Source: Terrirubrum flagellatum (lineage in GTDB: Bacteria > Pseudomonadota > Alphaproteobacteria > Rhizobiales > Beijerinckiaceae). Taken from it: a DNA stretch of 64,000 nt. Shown here piece by piece: positions 1-9,218 of this stretch; the stretch's first letter is position 1, and the number at the start of each line of letters is the position of its first letter. Below the pieces are notes generated by a model. It saw only the letters and a list, made by a program, of their open reading frames with translations, did not search any database and was not told the origin of the DNA. The translations under genes and the position numbers were made by a program. The stretch spans positions 4,329,501-4,393,500 of the forward strand of contig NZ_CP091851.1 in the NCBI RefSeq assembly GCF_022059845.1, given 5' to 3'.

Positions 1-1005
1 GCGAACGCCAACCGGCCGGGAGAAGGCACCGTCATCGAAGCGAAGCTCGATCGCGGCCGCGGCCCGGTCACGACCGTGCTTGTCCAGCGTGGCACGCTCG
101 TCGTCGGCGATATCGTCGTCGCCGGCTCCGAATGGGGCAAGGTGCGCGCGTTGATCGCGGACACCGGCGAAAGCGTGAAATTCGCTGGCCCGTCGTTCCC
201 GGTCGAGGTGCTCGGCTTCTCCGGCACGCCTGACGCGGGTGACCGCGTCGCGGTGGTCGACAACGAAGCGCGCGCCCGTGAAATCACGGCCTATCGTGAA
301 CGTCAGAAGCGCGACAAGGCCGTCGCGCGTCAGGCGACCATGCGCGGCTCGCTCGCCGAGATGATGAAGGGCGTGAAGGACAGCGCCGGCAAGAAGGAGT
401 TCCCGCTCATCGTCAAAGCCGATGTGCAGGGCTCGGTCGAAGCGATCGTGTCGGCGCTCGAGAAACTCGGCAACGACGAGGTGCGCGCGCGCGTCATCCA
501 TTCGGGCGTCGGCGGCATCACCGAAAGCGACATCACGCTGGCGGAATCCTCAGCCGCGGCGGTCATCGGCTTTAACGTGCGCGCCCACAAGGAAGCGCGC
601 GAGGCGGCCGAGCGCACTGGCACCGAAATCCGCTACTACAACATCATCTACAACCTCGTGGATGACGTGAAGGACGCCATGTCCGGACTGCTCGCGCCAA
701 CCTTGCGCGAGGAGCGACTCGGCGAAGCGCAGATCAAGGAGATCTTCGCGGTGTCCAAGGTCGGCAAGGTGGCGGGCTGCGTGGTGTCCGACGGCGTGGT
801 GCAGCGCGGCGCGAATGTTCGCTTGATCCGCGACAACGTGGTCATCCACGAAGGCAAGCTGTCGACGCTGCAGCGCTTCAAGGACCAGGTCGCGGAAGTG
901 CGCGCCGGTCAGGAATGCGGCATGTCGTTTGAGAATTATCAGGACATGCGCGCCGGCGACGTCATCGAGTGTTACAAGGTCGAAGAGGTCAAGCGGACGC
1001 TCTGA
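1..1005 (+). CDS. infB: Translation initiation factor IF-2, C-terminal part (5' end outside window)
   Basis: IF-2 is the GTPase that delivers initiator fMet-tRNA to the 30S subunit and promotes subunit joining. The reading frame is already open at base 1, so the gene is cut by the window edge. The visible 334 residues cover the end of domain II ([13 protein letters not shown] at the very start), the linker, the core C1 domain ([14 protein letters not shown], then [11 protein letters not shown]) and the C2 domain that binds fMet-tRNA ([15 protein letters not shown]). It ends in VEEVKRTL, the usual IF-2 terminus. The G domain lies upstream of the window. It is followed by rbfA and truB, the standard infB cluster order. 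Confidence 0.97.
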   Translation, partial: ANANRPGEGTVIEAKLDRGRGPVTTVLVQRGTLVVGDIVVAGSEWGKVRALIADTGESVKFAGPSFPVEVLGFSGTPDAGDRVAVVDNEARAREITAYRERQKRDKAVARQATMRGSLAEMMKGVKDSAGKKEFPLIVKADVQGSVEAIVSALEKLGNDEVRARVIHSGVGGITESDITLAESSAAAVIGFNVRAHKEAREAAERTGTEIRYYNIIYNLVDDVKDAMSGLLAPTLREERLGEAQIKEIFAVSKVGKVAGCVVSDGVVQRGANVRLIRDNVVIHEGKLSTLQRFKDQVAEVRAGQECGMSFENYQDMRAGDVIECYKVEEVKRTL

Positions 1006-1025
1006 TCCGCTCCACCGCGCCTCAA

Positions 1026-1108
1026 GTCATGCCGGCGCTTGTCGCCGGCGGCCATGTCTGTTTGCCTCCCGCATAGAGACATGGCCGGCCGGATAGCCCG
1101 GCCATGAC
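1026..1108. repeat. Palindromic intergenic element between infB and rbfA
   Basis: Outer arms GTCAT and ATGAC enclose GC-rich inverted arms (GCCGGC pairs, and CCATGTCT facing AGACATGG). This is the general layout of the Rhizobiales palindromic elements scattered between genes in this order. An ATG at 1104 in frame with rbfA lies inside the right arm and is probably not a true start. The assignment to the family is by eye. Confidence 0.6.
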
Positions 1109-1154
1109 GAAGCGCACTGCAACTCTTTCCGGTTCGAGCCCGGGAGTTGAGCGA

Positions 1155-1565
1155 ATGAAGAAGAAATCAGCCCACCCCGCAGGTCCTTCGCAGCGCCAGT
1201 TGCGCGTCGGCGAGCTTATCCGTCAGGCGCTCTCGGAGATGCTGGCGCGTGGCGACATCTATGACGACACGCTTGCGTCCCATCCTGTCTCGGTGACGAG
1301 CGTGCGGGTCACGCCCGATCTCAAGCTCGCCGACATCCGCATCCTGCCGCTTGGCGGCGAGGATACGATCGCGGTTCTCGCCGCGCTCGACCACAACCGC
1401 AAATTCATCCGCGGCGAGATCGCTCACCGCATCAATCTGAAGTTCGCGCCCGACATCCGCTTCCATGCGGACGACAGTTTCGACGCGCGCACCCAGATCG
1501 AACGCATCCTCGATTCCGAGCAGGTTCGCCGCGACACGCGCAAACCCGCCGCTTCCAACGACTGA
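1155..1565 (+). CDS. rbfA: 30S ribosome-binding factor RbfA
   Basis: RbfA is a small KH-type protein that binds the 30S precursor and helps mature the 5' end of 16S rRNA. The start at 1155 is preferred over the in-frame ATG at 1104: GGAG lies 8 nt upstream, and the upstream ATG sits in a palindromic repeat. The product is 136 residues, with the family signatures SQRQLRVGELIRQAL near the N-terminus, VSVTSVRVTPDLKLADI in the middle and LKFAPDIRFHADDSFD in the last third. It lies between infB and truB, its usual place. Confidence 0.95.
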   Translation: MKKKSAHPAGPSQRQLRVGELIRQALSEMLARGDIYDDTLASHPVSVTSVRVTPDLKLADIRILPLGGEDTIAVLAALDHNRKFIRGEIAHRINLKFAPDIRFHADDSFDARTQIERILDSEQVRRDTRKPAASND

Positions 1566-1610
1566 CCAGAAACCGTCGCGCCGGTTCGACTCCGGCGACG
1601 GAGAGAACCA

Positions 1611-2594
1611 ATGACCGAGCACGCCAAACCTCTCGACATGCGCGAAAAGCCGTCGGCTCCGCCGCGTTCCGACACGCCGCGGCCCAAGAAGCGCGACGTG
1701 GACGGATGGTTCGTGCTGGACAAGCCGACGGGCGTCACCTCGACCCATGCGGTGTCGATCATCAAGCGCCTCTTCCGGGCGAAGAAGGCGGGGCATGCCG
1801 GCACGCTCGATCCCCTCGCCTCCGGCTGCCTGCCCATTGCGCTTGGCGAGGCAACGAAGACCGTTCCCTATGTCATGGACGGCCGCAAAGCCTATCGCTT
1901 CACCGTGACCTGGGGCGCCGAGACCGACACGGACGATTCAGAAGGTCGCGTCATCGCAACTTCAGACCAGCGTCCGACGCGCGCCGAGGTCGAGACCGCG
2001 CTGCCTGCTTTCGTCGGCGTTATTTCTCAAACGCCGCCGAAATTCTCCGCCATCCGCGTCGCCGGCGAGCGCGCCTACGATCTCGCGCGCGAGGGCGAAG
2101 ATGTAGAACTGAAGCCGCGCGAGATTCTGATCGAGGAATTGGTCGTCGTTGCTCATGACGACGCGACGACGACGCTCGACGCGCGCACCGGCAAAGGCGC
2201 CTATGTGCGCGCGATCGCGCGTGACCTCGGCCGCGCGCTTGGCTGCGGTGGGCATATCAGCGCGCTTCGGCGCACCCGCGTCGGACCGTTCCGCGAAAGC
2301 GACCTCACACCGCTGCCGCCGCGCGATTCCAGCGACGAAGCGTTGAGCGACGCTCAGCTCGCGGCGCTGCTCAAGCCTGCTTCGGCTGCTCTTTCGGAGT
2401 TGCCTTCAGTCACGGTCTCGCGCGGCGACGCCGGCCGGCTGCTGCGGGGCCAGGGCGTGATTCTGCGCGGCCGCGATGCGCCGATCACGACTGACGCCGT
2501 CGCAGTGCATGCAGATGGCGCGCTCATCGCCATTGGCGAGATCGACGGAGGCGAGCTTCGGCCGCGTCGCGTCTTCCTGCAAGACAGGCGATAG
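1611..2594 (+). CDS. truB: tRNA pseudouridine(55) synthase
   Basis: TruB isomerises U55 to pseudouridine in the T-loop of tRNA. The 327-residue product carries the catalytic motif GHAGTLDPLASG at 61-72, with nucleophile Asp67, preceded by the conserved GWFVLDKPTGVTS. KAYRFTVTWGAETDTDD and the TPPKFSAIRVAGERAYDLAR segment are also typical. A C-terminal PUA-like region follows (residues 250-320). GGAG upstream of the ATG supports the start. About 30 residues precede the core and look like a basic, proline-rich extension. rpsO and pnp, which often follow truB, are absent; a convergent chemoreceptor gene lies 22 nt downstream. Confidence 0.96.
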   Translation: MTEHAKPLDMREKPSAPPRSDTPRPKKRDVDGWFVLDKPTGVTSTHAVSIIKRLFRAKKAGHAGTLDPLASGCLPIALGEATKTVPYVMDGRKAYRFTVTWGAETDTDDSEGRVIATSDQRPTRAEVETALPAFVGVISQTPPKFSAIRVAGERAYDLAREGEDVELKPREILIEELVVVAHDDATTTLDARTGKGAYVRAIARDLGRALGCGGHISALRRTRVGPFRESDLTPLPPRDSSDEALSDAQLAALLKPASAALSELPSVTVSRGDAGRLLRGQGVILRGRDAPITTDAVAVHADGALIAIGEIDGGELRPRRVFLQDRR

Positions 2595-2623
2595 CGCCTG
2601 ATATTGTAAGAACGCTTCAGGCG
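2595..2623. terminator. Possible bidirectional hairpin between truB and the chemoreceptor gene
   Basis: CGCCTGA at 2595-2601 pairs perfectly with TCAGGCG at 2617-2623 across a 15-nt loop. It sits in the convergent gap, and its right arm includes the chemoreceptor stop codon. There is no clear T-run on either side, so termination is only a guess. Confidence 0.3.
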
Positions 2624-4089
2624 GCGCGATCGACGTCGCGCGTCGCGTCCTGCAGAAACGCGCGGACGCTCGCCTCGATCGACGCGATTTCGCGCGCCGC
2701 TTTCATCGCCGCATTGTGCAGCGTGCGCGCAGCGCGTTCGCTGGCGGCGGCGTTGTCAGCCAGACCTTCCATGCCGTCGGCGACCCCGCCCGCGCGGCGG
2801 ACGACATCCTGGGCCTGCCTGGAAATCGCATCGCTCGCCTGAACCTGCTCGCGCATCGCGTAATGGAGCCTGGATGTAGTCTCATCGACGATGCGAATTG
2901 CAGCTTCAGCATTCTCGCTGCTCGCGACAACCATCGAGACGCGCCCCTGGATGGCGGCGATACTTGTGGCGATCTGACGAGTGGCGTCCGCTGTCTGCTT
3001 CGACAACGCCTTCACCTCTGTCGCCACGATTGCGAAACCGCGACCGGATTCGCCCGCGCGCGCCGCTTCAATCGTCGCATTCAGCGCCAGCAGATTGGTC
3101 TGTCCCGCGATGCGCTCGATCAGGCCGACGATCTCGTCGATGCGCGCCGCATCCTCGGCCAGCGCGCCAATCGCCTCGGCGCTGCGCGTCGTATGGGTGA
3201 TCGCCGACTTGGCGGCTTCGCCAACGCGACCGACGGCCTCGGCCGCATCGCTGACGGCGCGCGCCATTCCGTCGCTCGCATCGGCGACGCTCGACGCCTG
3301 CGATGAGGATGCGCCGGACTCGGCGCGCGTTTCCGCGGCCAGCGCCTGCGTTTCCCCCGTCGCATCGACGATCAGGCGCGAAGCGTCGCGCAACTCGTCG
3401 GCGGCGGCGCCGATCGTGGCGAGAATCGTCGAAACGTCGCGCTGAAAGCGATCACGGGCCGCCGCCAGCTCTTCGCGCCGCCGCATCTGCAATTCGCGAT
3501 CACGCTCGATCTCGAGCGCGCTCATTTCGGCTTCAGCGCGCGCCGTCTGCGCCGAGGCTGTGGCCTCGGCGCTCTCCTGGAAACGCGCGACGACCGCGAG
3601 GCCGGTGAAGACAAGCATAGCCGTCTCGACCACGACGACCGCAGCATGGAAAGTCATCCTGAGAAAATCTGATCCGCCGGGATAGAGGGCGCTCGGCAGA
3701 AGAAAATTGAGAGAGAGGTGATGGACCGCGATCAGCCCCGCCGTCGCGATTGTGATGCGCCAGTCGCAATATCCCGCGACCATGGCGAGCACCGCGAAAT
3801 AATAGAAATGCGCCTCGACCTGCCAGAGATGTCCCGAAAAAAGCAGGACGAGGAGCGAGGTCTGCGCAACGAGCGCAACGCCGACCGACAGCGTTACGAT
3901 CGTCGTCGATCGCTGCATCCGCTGCAGAATATAGGGAACGAGCGCGCAGGCGAGCGCTGCGACGCCCGCCGCCCAAGCGCCCTTGCCGAGCAGCCAGGCG
4001 ACGATTGCGATGATCGGCGCGTGAATCACCGCAGCAAAAATCAGCGCGCGCGTGATGATATTCCGGAAGGCCGCGAGATCGATATTCAT
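2617..4089 (-). CDS. Methyl-accepting chemotaxis protein with multi-TM N-terminus
   Basis: A 490-residue chemoreceptor. The N-terminal 190 residues form five or six hydrophobic segments with almost no periplasmic domain, and contain a conserved-looking [17 protein letters not shown] stretch seen in other alphaproteobacterial receptors. From about 215 the protein is a cytoplasmic coiled coil. The hairpin tip reads [20 protein letters not shown] followed by [17 protein letters not shown], the canonical CheA/CheW-binding region. I see no HAMP domain and no NWETF-type CheR tether. The ATG at 4089 is chosen because it overlaps the stop of the upstream gene as ATGA, which suggests translational coupling; an in-frame ATG at 4101 is the alternative. 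The signal is probably sensed in or at the membrane. Confidence 0.88.
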   Translation of the reverse strand: MNIDLAAFRNIITRALIFAAVIHAPIIAIVAWLLGKGAWAAGVAALACALVPYILQRMQRSTTIVTLSVGVALVAQTSLLVLLFSGHLWQVEAHFYYFAVLAMVAGYCDWRITIATAGLIAVHHLSLNFLLPSALYPGGSDFLRMTFHAAVVVVETAMLVFTGLAVVARFQESAEATASAQTARAEAEMSALEIERDRELQMRRREELAAARDRFQRDVSTILATIGAAADELRDASRLIVDATGETQALAAETRAESGASSSQASSVADASDGMARAVSDAAEAVGRVGEAAKSAITHTTRSAEAIGALAEDAARIDEIVGLIERIAGQTNLLALNATIEAARAGESGRGFAIVATEVKALSKQTADATRQIATSIAAIQGRVSMVVASSENAEAAIRIVDETTSRLHYAMREQVQASDAISRQAQDVVRRAGGVADGMEGLADNAAASERAARTLHNAAMKAAREIASIEASVRAFLQDATRDVDRAA

Positions 4090-4454
4090 CCGCTCGACCA
4101 TCCAATCCGGACGTCGGAAGCGCACCACGCGATCGCTCTTGCATCAAGAGCGAAGAGAGCCCCTCCGGCGAGAACGCGATCGGAGAAATCGGGCCGATCA
4201 GGTTTGACGAAGACGACGAAGCCAAACGCCCCGGACCGCAGCAACGAGCTGCCCGCAACGGTGGCGCGCGTCGCCGCGGCGGCTGAGTCGACCCAGGGCG
4301 CATAGATGACTGCGATCGGCGCGGCCGGATCAACCGGTCGCAATTGCGCCCGCGCCATCAGCGCGGGAGCCGCCACACTCGCAATGAGGATTAAGACAAC
4401 ATCCAAGAACCGTCGCCCGGCATTGCGCCGCGCGACGGAATGAGCAATCGACAT
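4086..4454 (-). CDS. Small exported or membrane-anchored protein coupled to the chemoreceptor
   Basis: A protein of about 122 residues with a basic N-terminus, then a hydrophobic segment ([21 protein letters not shown]) that could be a signal peptide or an anchor. The rest has the pattern [43 protein letters not shown] believe similar short proteins occur in related Hyphomicrobiales, but I know no function. Its stop codon overlaps the chemoreceptor start by 4 nt, so the two are probably co-translated. An accessory or ligand-presenting role for that receptor is possible but unproven. The ATG at 4454 is chosen over a GTG at 4460. Confidence 0.6.
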   Translation of the reverse strand: MSIAHSVARRNAGRRFLDVVLILIASVAAPALMARAQLRPVDPAAPIAVIYAPWVDSAAAATRATVAGSSLLRSGAFGFVVFVKPDRPDFSDRVLAGGALFALDARAIAWCASDVRIGWSSG

Positions 4455-4549
4455 CGCCACACCGCCGTCGGCCCCCCGGCGGGCCGCGCATTTCGCTTTT
4501 AGGCGATCGCTGTTAACGCATTGTTATCCGCTTGCGGCGGCGCCCGCGA

Positions 4550-4876
4550 TCAGACGCCAGCCTGGATGTCCTTGGCGGCTTGCGTCATCAGATCGTCCAT
4601 GGTGCGGCGGATCTGGTGATCGCTTTCATGGACGCCGGCGGCGTCGAAGTCAGTGCGGATCTTCTTGAAGACGTCGTGATCGCCGATCTCCTCGAAGTCC
4701 GACATCACCACCGACTTCGCATAGGCGTCAGCGTCGGCGCCGCTCTTGCCCAGTTTGGCTGCCGCCCAAAGGCCGAGCAGCTTGTTGCGCCGGGCTGTCG
4801 CCTTGAACCGAAGCTCCTCGTCATGGGCGAACTTCTTCTCGAAGGCGTCCTTGCGGTCGTCCATGCCGGAGGTCAT
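4550..4876 (-). CDS. F1-ATPase inhibitor zeta subunit (DUF1476/ATPase_inh_sub_z)
   Basis: This 108-residue protein matches the zeta subunit that blocks ATP hydrolysis by F1Fo-ATPase in alphaproteobacteria, best known from Paracoccus denitrificans. Recognisable elements are DDRKDAFEKKFAHDEELRFK at the N-terminus, then ATARRNKLLGLWAA, VVMSDFEEIGDHDVFKKI and the final helix HQIRRTMDDLM. In the known protein the N-terminal segment enters F1. The ATG at 4876 has AAGGA 6 nt upstream. The gene lies near purC, as in many relatives, and far from any atp operon in this window. Confidence 0.9.
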   Translation of the reverse strand: MTSGMDDRKDAFEKKFAHDEELRFKATARRNKLLGLWAAAKLGKSGADADAYAKSVVMSDFEEIGDHDVFKKIRTDFDAAGVHESDHQIRRTMDDLMTQAAKDIQAGV

Positions 4877-4982
4877 TTCTGGTCCTTTCCTGATGGCCCG
4901 ATCAAGGGCCTCCCGTGATCATCGGCGATATAGCGAGGCGTCGACCGGCGCGCCAGACGCCTGCTCGCGAAAGGGAAAGACG

Positions 4983-5321
4983 TCAGGCGAAAGCGTCGAA
5001 CAGATGGCCCAACAGCATCTGCCAGATGATCAAAGGGGTAAGAATTGCGCCGAGCAGCGCCAGCGCCAACCCCGTCCGCGGCGCGCGGCCGATTGCGCCC
5101 AAGACGAGCGCCGGCAAGCTGAGCAGCAGAAAGGGCGGCGTCGCGAAGAACAAGGGAATCATCCCGAAGCCGCTCGCATAGGGATTGCGCATCTCCTGGA
5201 TCGCAATGCCCGCCGCCCAGAGCCAATAGAATAGCTGTAGCGTCGATAGAGCCAGCGCGACCCAACGAAGACGCGCGCCAATCCGTGAATCCGGGCGCCT
5301 GGTCGAAGATTGGACGGGCAT
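4983..5321 (-). CDS. Small membrane protein of unknown function
   Basis: 112 residues with three predicted transmembrane helices: [21 protein letters not shown], then [21 protein letters not shown], then [19 protein letters not shown]. An AAGGA with a 6-nt spacer precedes the ATG, which makes it a convincing gene. I recognise no family. It is divergent from purC and upstream of the zeta-subunit gene on the same strand, about 106 nt away. Confidence 0.7.
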   Translation of the reverse strand: MPVQSSTRRPDSRIGARLRWVALALSTLQLFYWLWAAGIAIQEMRNPYASGFGMIPLFFATPPFLLLSLPALVLGAIGRAPRTGLALALLGAILTPLIIWQMLLGHLFDAFA

Positions 5322-5618
5322 GGCGCTTCCTTGTCGCTGAGCGAATATGAACTATGTTCAATACCGTCAGCGAACCTTGCGATGCGCGCTGGCGCACGTT
5401 TCCGCGCGTTCAAGCTGTCGCGCGGCCGCCAATCTTGCATTGCATCATGGAAAGGCCATATGGGGATGGACAGATCACATCCGTTGTCTGCGGCCGTCCC
5501 TTCGTCTACCGTCTCAACAGGGGACCCCGATGCGCCAATCGCTCGACCGACGGCCCGACAGCGCGCCCGAACGGAAGGCCCCAAATCCATGGATTTCTCC
5601 AAACCACGGTACATTCCG

Positions 5619-6383
5619 ATGAATCGTCGTCGCCGCATTTACGAGGGCAAGGCCAAGGTCCTGTATGAGGGGCCGGAGCCGGGAACGCTGATCCAGCACT
5701 TCAAGGACGACGCGACGGCCTTCAATGCCAAGAAACACGAGGTCATCGACGGCAAGGGCGTGCTGAACAACCGGATCTCGGAGTATGTCTTCACGCATCT
5801 CAACAATATCGGCGTGCCCACCCACTTCATCAAACGGCTCAACATGCGCGAGCAGTTGATCCGCGAGGTCGAGATCATTCCCCTCGAGGTCGTGGTCCGT
5901 AATGTCGCCGCCGGTTCGCTGGCGGAGCGACTTGGCCTTGAGGAAGGCACCCAGCTCCCGCGCTCCATCATCGAATTCTATTACAAGAGCGACAAGCTCA
6001 ACGATCCCATGGTGTCGGAAGAGCACATCACCGCCTTCGGCTGGGCGACGCCGCAGGAGATCGACGACATCATGGCGCTCGCCATCCGGGTGAACGACTT
6101 CCTCTCGGGCATCTTCCTCGGTGTCGGCATCCGCCTGGTCGATTTCAAGATGGAGACGGGGCGGCTCTGGGAGGGCGAGATGATGCGCATCGTCGTCGCC
6201 GACGAGATCAGTCCCGATTCCTGCCGTCTCTGGGACATGAAGTCGAACGACAAGCTCGACAAGGATCGCTTCCGCCGCGACATGGGCGGGCTGGTGGAGG
6301 CCTATTCCGAGGTGGCGCGCCGGCTCGGCATCATGAGCGAGAACGAGCGCCCGACCCATACGGGACCGAAGCTGGTGCAGTGA
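5619..6383 (+). CDS. purC: Phosphoribosylaminoimidazole-succinocarboxamide synthase (SAICAR synthase)
   Basis: PurC joins CAIR and aspartate with ATP in purine biosynthesis. The 254-residue product begins [20 protein letters not shown], the usual alphaproteobacterial N-terminus, and contains EVIPL-type motif [30 protein letters not shown] and the [13 protein letters not shown] signature. The ATG at 5619 is chosen by family length; its Shine-Dalgarno is weak. An in-frame ATG at 5589, with GGAAGG about 10 nt upstream, is a fair alternative. Still longer readings would run into the divergent membrane-protein gene. A strong terminator follows. Confidence 0.95.
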   Translation: MNRRRRIYEGKAKVLYEGPEPGTLIQHFKDDATAFNAKKHEVIDGKGVLNNRISEYVFTHLNNIGVPTHFIKRLNMREQLIREVEIIPLEVVVRNVAAGSLAERLGLEEGTQLPRSIIEFYYKSDKLNDPMVSEEHITAFGWATPQEIDDIMALAIRVNDFLSGIFLGVGIRLVDFKMETGRLWEGEMMRIVVADEISPDSCRLWDMKSNDKLDKDRFRRDMGGLVEAYSEVARRLGIMSENERPTHTGPKLVQ

Positions 6384-6408
6384 ATGGCGACCTCGCTCCG
6401 AAACAATG

Positions 6409-6433
6409 AAGGCCCCGCGAGGGGCCTTTTTCT
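6409..6433 (+). terminator. Rho-independent terminator after purC
   Basis: AAGGCCCC (6409-6416), loop GCGA, GGGGCCTT (6421-6428), then a run of T residues. It is a textbook intrinsic terminator on the plus strand, between convergent purC and hisE. The stem could also act on hisE transcripts, although the minus-strand T-run is shorter. Confidence 0.9.
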
Positions 6434-6463
6434 TTTATCAACCAGCGCGCCGCGCCCGCGAAT

Positions 6464-6817
6464 CTATCTGCTTGCGGACATGGCGGCGAACAGCGGTTTC
6501 GCATTCTGCTTGGGCATTTTCTCGGCCAGGCCCATCATGCGTTCGCGACGACCCATCTCGGCCCAGATTTCCTCGGGGGTGATGCCGGAAGCCGCCCAGA
6601 GAACCACAAGATTGTAGATCAGGTCGGCGCTCTCCGCGATCACCGCAGAACGGTCGCCCTTCACGGCGTCGAGCCCGACCTCGACGGCCTCCTCGCCGAC
6701 CTTTTTCGCCATCTTGGCGATCCCGCCGGCCATGAGTTTGGCGGTCCGTGAGATCGCAGGATCACAGTCCCGCGCCCGGTGAACGCCTTCATACAGTCGT
6801 TCAATCGAATCGCTCAT
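6464..6817 (-). CDS. hisE: Phosphoribosyl-ATP diphosphatase (HisE type, MazG-like)
   Basis: The 117-residue product has the all-alpha NTP pyrophosphohydrolase fold: KMAKKVGEEAVEVGLDAV supplies the acidic ExxE metal site and AESADLIYNLVVLWAASG the second acidic helix. HisE hydrolyses phosphoribosyl-ATP to phosphoribosyl-AMP plus pyrophosphate, the second step of histidine synthesis. The gene stands alone here, away from hisBHAF, so a related MazG-type substrate cannot be excluded. AGGG with a 6-nt spacer supports the start, and a promoter-like pair lies just upstream. Confidence 0.82.
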   Translation of the reverse strand: MSDSIERLYEGVHRARDCDPAISRTAKLMAGGIAKMAKKVGEEAVEVGLDAVKGDRSAVIAESADLIYNLVVLWAASGITPEEIWAEMGRRERMMGLAEKMPKQNAKPLFAAMSASR

Positions 6818-6844
6818 GAATTACCCTGATATACCAACTCCATG

Positions 6845-6873
6845 AATAAATCACTTAAACTTTGCCGGCTCAA
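6845..6873 (-). promoter_or_regulatory. Sigma70-like promoter for hisE
   Basis: Read on the minus strand: TTGAGC (6868-6873), a 17-nt spacer, then TTTATT (6845-6850), about 28 nt before the ATG. The surrounding DNA is notably AT-rich for this genome. Both the spacing and the -35 are good; the -10 is only partial. Confidence 0.45.
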
Positions 6874-6951
6874 TAGAAAAATGGTTTCCAGCGGGTGACA
6901 TTTGTTTGAATGAGACTTCCGTCCTGATGCAGCGCGCCGACAATGCGTCCC

Positions 6952-7854
6952 CTATTTCCAGAACGGCTTCACCTCGATCAGCTTGCTTAAAGCGGCTTCA
7001 GCCTTTGAGATGAGCGCTTCCGCACACGCCGACTCCTGGCCGGCAAGGAAACCCGCTGCGTAGCCGCCCGCATCGCCGCCCTCGGCCGCCAGATCCACGA
7101 GCAGACTCCGGTGCGTCGCGATGTCGTTGAGGGCGCCAAGGCGGTCGAGCAACCTCTTCAGGGCGGCGAGCATACGATCCCGTTTTCGCCTGGCGTCCGG
7201 GAAAATATCCGCGAACAGCTCAATGGCGAAGCGCTGCTTCTTGGCCTGGATGCGAAGGGCATGAAGAGTCTCGACGCCGCCATCCGCCGCATGCTTCGCG
7301 CGTTTCCTGAGTTTTCTCCAACGCCGTCGGAGTTCTTTGCGCGCGGCCTCAGCGATGACGCCTCGTGCGCCCTTATCCGCCGGCGCGTCTCCCAGGCGTG
7401 CAGCTACACGCTCGATTTGCTCCCGCCATGCCGGCGAGGCGATTGAAGCACGCGCCTTGTCGAACGCCTGCGCCCGCTTCTCCTGCGCCCGCACGCGCAG
7501 CGCGGCGAAACCGGCCGGCGCGTCCGCGATGTCTGGCGCGAGAGCCCCTTGCAGGAGCGTGTCGAGATCACGGGCCGGTCCGAGTTCCTGGCCCGCCCAA
7601 CGCAGCGCGACCGCAAGCTCGTCAATCAGCCCGTCATTTCCCCCGCGCCGGACGATCGACGCCATTGTGCGCGCGCGACGAAGAGCCACGCGGAGCTGAT
7701 GGACTCCCTTCTCCCCTTCAGTCTCCAGCGTTGACGCGCAATCAAGCACACGCAGCAGCGTCTCGCGAAGCAGAGGCCGCAATATTTCGCCGCCTCCCTG
7801 GCGGGCGCGAACTTCATTGGTCTGCGGCTCGATATCGATCGCCGTCTGATCCAC
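6952..7854 (-). CDS. CHAD domain-containing protein
   Basis: CHAD proteins are alpha-helical bundles with conserved histidines and many basic residues that bind inorganic polyphosphate. Two copies of the diagnostic pattern are visible: GVHQLRVALRRARTMAS in the N-terminal half and LHALRIQAKKQRFAIELF in the C-terminal half. There is no fused CYTH domain and no ppk or ppx nearby, so the partner is unknown. The start is uncertain: a GTG at 7854 has GAGG 7 nt upstream, while an ATG at 7884 has no visible Shine-Dalgarno. The product is about 300 residues. Confidence 0.85.
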   Translation of the reverse strand: MDQTAIDIEPQTNEVRARQGGGEILRPLLRETLLRVLDCASTLETEGEKGVHQLRVALRRARTMASIVRRGGNDGLIDELAVALRWAGQELGPARDLDTLLQGALAPDIADAPAGFAALRVRAQEKRAQAFDKARASIASPAWREQIERVAARLGDAPADKGARGVIAEAARKELRRRWRKLRKRAKHAADGGVETLHALRIQAKKQRFAIELFADIFPDARRKRDRMLAALKRLLDRLGALNDIATHRSLLVDLAAEGGDAGGYAAGFLAGQESACAEALISKAEAALSKLIEVKPFWK

Positions 7855-8184
7855 GCGGCTTCCTCTGGCTGATGTGGCGCGCATCACGGCGACGCCGTCA
7901 TCAAAACGTCAAGAGGCTCGCCGGCAATGGCGCGGAGATTTCTGCGGCATCGAGCAGAAGAGGAGAAAATCTGAAATTTATCAAATTATTACTCGATTTT
8001 TCCGGCGATCTGGCGGTCCGCTTCGATGGCCCGCGGCCAATCATTCGCTGGCGTTCGATTCAGCGGCCTTTCGTTTGCCGGCTGTCTTATCGGGCCGATC
8101 TTCGCTGAATGAATCGCATCACAGGAATTGGGTGGTCGGCGTCCTCGCGCGGAATTACGTCGACGAGGTTGCAGGGGAATCGCC
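7855..8184. other. Divergent intergenic region between the CHAD and EamA genes
   Basis: About 330 bp between divergent genes; the first 30 bases belong to CHAD if its ATG at 7884 is used. An AT-rich stretch lies at about 7970-8000 and probably contains promoters. I could not assign a convincing -35/-10 pair, riboswitch or gene. Confidence 0.4.
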
Positions 8185-9102
8185 ATGAGCCGAAAAGATT
8201 GGGCGCTGCTGTTGATGCTGTCGCTCCTGTGGGGGGCGTCATTCCTCTTCATCCGCGTCGCGGTTCAGGACATCCCGCCTTTCACGCTGGTGTTCGGGCG
8301 CGTTGGAATCGCGGCGCTCGCGCTTGGGCTGTTGCTCGCCGCGACCGGGGAAGGAGCGCCACGCGGCCGCTCGGTCTGGATCGCGCTCGCGACTATGGGC
8401 GTCCTCAACAACATCATTCCCTTCAGCCTGATCTTCTGGGGGCAGAAGGAGATTGGCGCCGGCCTCGCATCGATCCTGAATGCGACGACGCCGCTCTTCA
8501 CCGTTCTCGTCGCACATGTCTTCACGACCGATGAGAAGTTGACGCCGGCGAAAATCCTCGGCGTGGCGCTCGGCATCGCCGGCGTCGCAGCGATGATCGG
8601 GCCTTCGGCGCTGGCGGGCCTTGATCGCTCGATCGCGGCCCAGCTCGCCTGCCTCGGCGCGGCGTTGTCCTATGGTTTCGCCGGCATCTATGGCCGCCGC
8701 TTCAAGCCGATGGGCGTGAAGCCGATGTACACCGCGTTTGGCACCTTGACCGCCAGCGCGTCGATCATGCTCGTGATCGCCGCGATCGTCGACCAGCCCT
8801 GGCGTCTGCCCGCTCCATCGATGACGGCGATCGGCGCGCTGCTTGGCCTCGCGCTCCTATCAACGGCGCTCGCCTATCTTATCTTCTATCGCATTCTCGC
8901 CAGCGCCGGCGCGACCAATCTCTCACTGGTGACCTTTCTCATTCCGCCAAGCGCGATCCTGCTTGGCGTGATCATTCTTGGCGAGCGGATTGAGCCGCGA
9001 CACATCGTCGGGATGATCTTCATCGGCGCCGGTCTCGCCTGCATCGACGGCAAGCTCGCCCGCCTGTTTCGACGCGAAGCGTCCGGGCGGGCGTCCGCCT
9101 GA
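8185..9102 (+). CDS. EamA/DMT-family transporter
   Basis: A 305-residue inner-membrane protein with about ten hydrophobic segments in two EamA repeats. The first begins LLLMLSLLWGASFLFIRVAV and the second resumes near AQLACLGAALSYGFAGIYG. A positively charged tail follows (KLARLFRR). Drug/metabolite transporters of this type export small metabolites or amino acids; the substrate cannot be read from sequence. The ATG at 8185 is chosen because AGGGG lies 8 nt upstream and the first helix starts directly after it. Confidence 0.9.
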   Translation: MSRKDWALLLMLSLLWGASFLFIRVAVQDIPPFTLVFGRVGIAALALGLLLAATGEGAPRGRSVWIALATMGVLNNIIPFSLIFWGQKEIGAGLASILNATTPLFTVLVAHVFTTDEKLTPAKILGVALGIAGVAAMIGPSALAGLDRSIAAQLACLGAALSYGFAGIYGRRFKPMGVKPMYTAFGTLTASASIMLVIAAIVDQPWRLPAPSMTAIGALLGLALLSTALAYLIFYRILASAGATNLSLVTFLIPPSAILLGVIILGERIEPRHIVGMIFIGAGLACIDGKLARLFRREASGRASA

Positions 9103-9218
9103 CGCAAGCGTGATTTTCGCGCAATTTTTTGCAGCGGCGGCGAATCCTTTCGCCGTCTGCGCGCCTCTCTCCGGGGAAGACCGCCGAACGACCGGCGCGT
9201 CGAACGGGAGAGCATGTG

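Noticed and set aside
1104-1154. Upstream ATG start for rbfA
   Set aside because: It lies within a palindromic repeat and lacks a Shine-Dalgarno, unlike the ATG at 1155.
5310-5618. N-terminal extension of purC by about 100 residues
   Set aside because: It overlaps the divergent membrane-protein gene and does not match the family; the conserved N-terminus begins at 5619.
7365-8108. 247-residue plus-strand frame opposite the CHAD gene
   Set aside because: Low-complexity Arg/Ala/Pro translation with no family signal.
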